From Syntrophomonas palmitatica JCM 14374 (GTDB taxonomy: Bacteria > Bacillota > Syntrophomonadia > Syntrophomonadales > Syntrophomonadaceae): a stretch of DNA of 64,000 bases. The notes beneath the pieces were generated by a model. The model made no database searches and had not been told where the DNA came from. It saw only the letters and a program-made list of their open reading frames with translations. The DNA is taken from positions 1-64,000 of the forward strand of contig NZ_BBCE01000019.1 of the NCBI RefSeq assembly GCF_001311885.1, given 5' to 3'. Position numbers and translations under genes: made by a program. Below are positions 63,712-64,000 of the stretch, in pieces (positions within the stretch are counted from its first letter, which is position 1; the number at the start of each line of letters is the position of its first letter).

Positions 63712-64000
63712 GTGGAAACCTGGATAAACCAGGTGGCTCCTCAATTTCTCAGTCACTTTTCTATTATCGGCTATGGGCTGGTATTCCTGGCCGGACTGGT
63801 CACCAGCTTCGGTCCCTGTAATCTCAGCATGGCTCCCATTATTATCGCCTATGTGGGCGGGATGGAAATCGGACGCCGCAGAAGTTTGGCCCTGTCCGTG
63901 GCCTTCACCTTGGGAACCGCTACCACCTTCATGCTGCTGGGTCTTTTCATTGCTGCCGCGGGAGGTATTTTCGGCACCAGCAAGAGTATCCTTTACTATG
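63712..64000 (+). CDS. CcdA-like thiol-disulfide transmembrane transporter (5' part only)
   Basis: GTG 63712 follows GGTGGTGA and continues past the window edge. The 96 visible residues hold a helix with TSFGPCNLSMAPIIIAYVGG, the conserved Pro-Cys of CcdA/DsbD beta domains, and the start of a second and third helix. It would carry electrons from cytoplasmic thioredoxin to the exported thioredoxin-like protein encoded directly before it. Confidence 0.9.
   Translation, partial: METWINQVAPQFLSHFSIIGYGLVFLAGLVTSFGPCNLSMAPIIIAYVGGMEIGRRRSLALSVAFTLGTATTFMLLGLFIAAAGGIFGTSKSILYY

Overview
The window looks like a chromosomal stretch of an anaerobic, probably spore-forming Bacillota (class Clostridia; Syntrophomonas- or Desulfotomaculum-like, though the genus is a guess). 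The support is a phenylalanine-specific T-box, an L20-type leader on infC-rpmI-rplT, the sporulation families YtxC and PdaB, strong GGAGG ribosome binding sites, and a large set of corrinoid methyl-transfer and low-potential electron genes. There is no sign of an outer membrane. No phage, IS element or CRISPR array was found.

Layout. 1-9.2 kb (minus strand): a chemoreceptor, then the phosphate regulon phoP-phoR and pstS-pstC-pstA-pstB-phoU. 9.3-19.5 kb (minus): a nucleoside kinase with a ThrRS-like N-terminus, pheS-pheT behind a T-box, a SpoU-type RNA methyltransferase, infC-rpmI-rplT, thrS and a DUF445 protein. 19.7-20.3 kb: an HD-GYP protein. 20.4-32.6 kb (plus): one directional island with a strong promoter. 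It holds a BadF-type ATPase and double-cubane-cluster-like protein pair, a corrinoid protein, a complete carbohydrate-type ABC importer, three UroD-type methyltransferases and a ferredoxin/ASKHA corrinoid activator. 32.6-34.4 kb: ytxC, a PC4/YdbC protein and DUF192. 34.5-42 kb (minus): a Tad/Flp pilus operon. 42-50.5 kb: an SRAP protein, tRNA-Val, two polysaccharide deacetylases, rmuC, an MBL-fold hydrolase, several small unknown proteins and an S24-like repressor that lacks the catalytic serine. 50.4-52.5 kb: tRNA-Leu, a K+ channel, and a tRNA Asp-Phe-Gly-Cys cluster. 52.5-57.4 kb: a thioredoxin-reductase-like flavoprotein, a soluble chemoreceptor, and convergent apgM and thrC. 57.5-60.9 kb: an EmrAB-type efflux pump with a TetR regulator. 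61-64 kb: an ArsR / small thioredoxin / ArsP-permease / thioredoxin / CcdA set that runs off the end.

How it works together. The island at 20.5-32.6 kb reads as a self-contained module for importing an unknown, perhaps methylated, solute and moving its methyl group through a corrinoid protein. Two different ATP-driven reductive devices sit beside the corrinoid protein. This is the best candidate here for an undescribed system; its substrate cannot be read from sequence.

Quality warning. At least twelve genes, including thrS, thrC and pstB, are broken by single-base indels, nearly all in homopolymers. In each case the rejoined frames restore a full-length family member. This pattern points to uncorrected sequencing error more than to gene decay. 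I report each such gene as one locus and mark the break.
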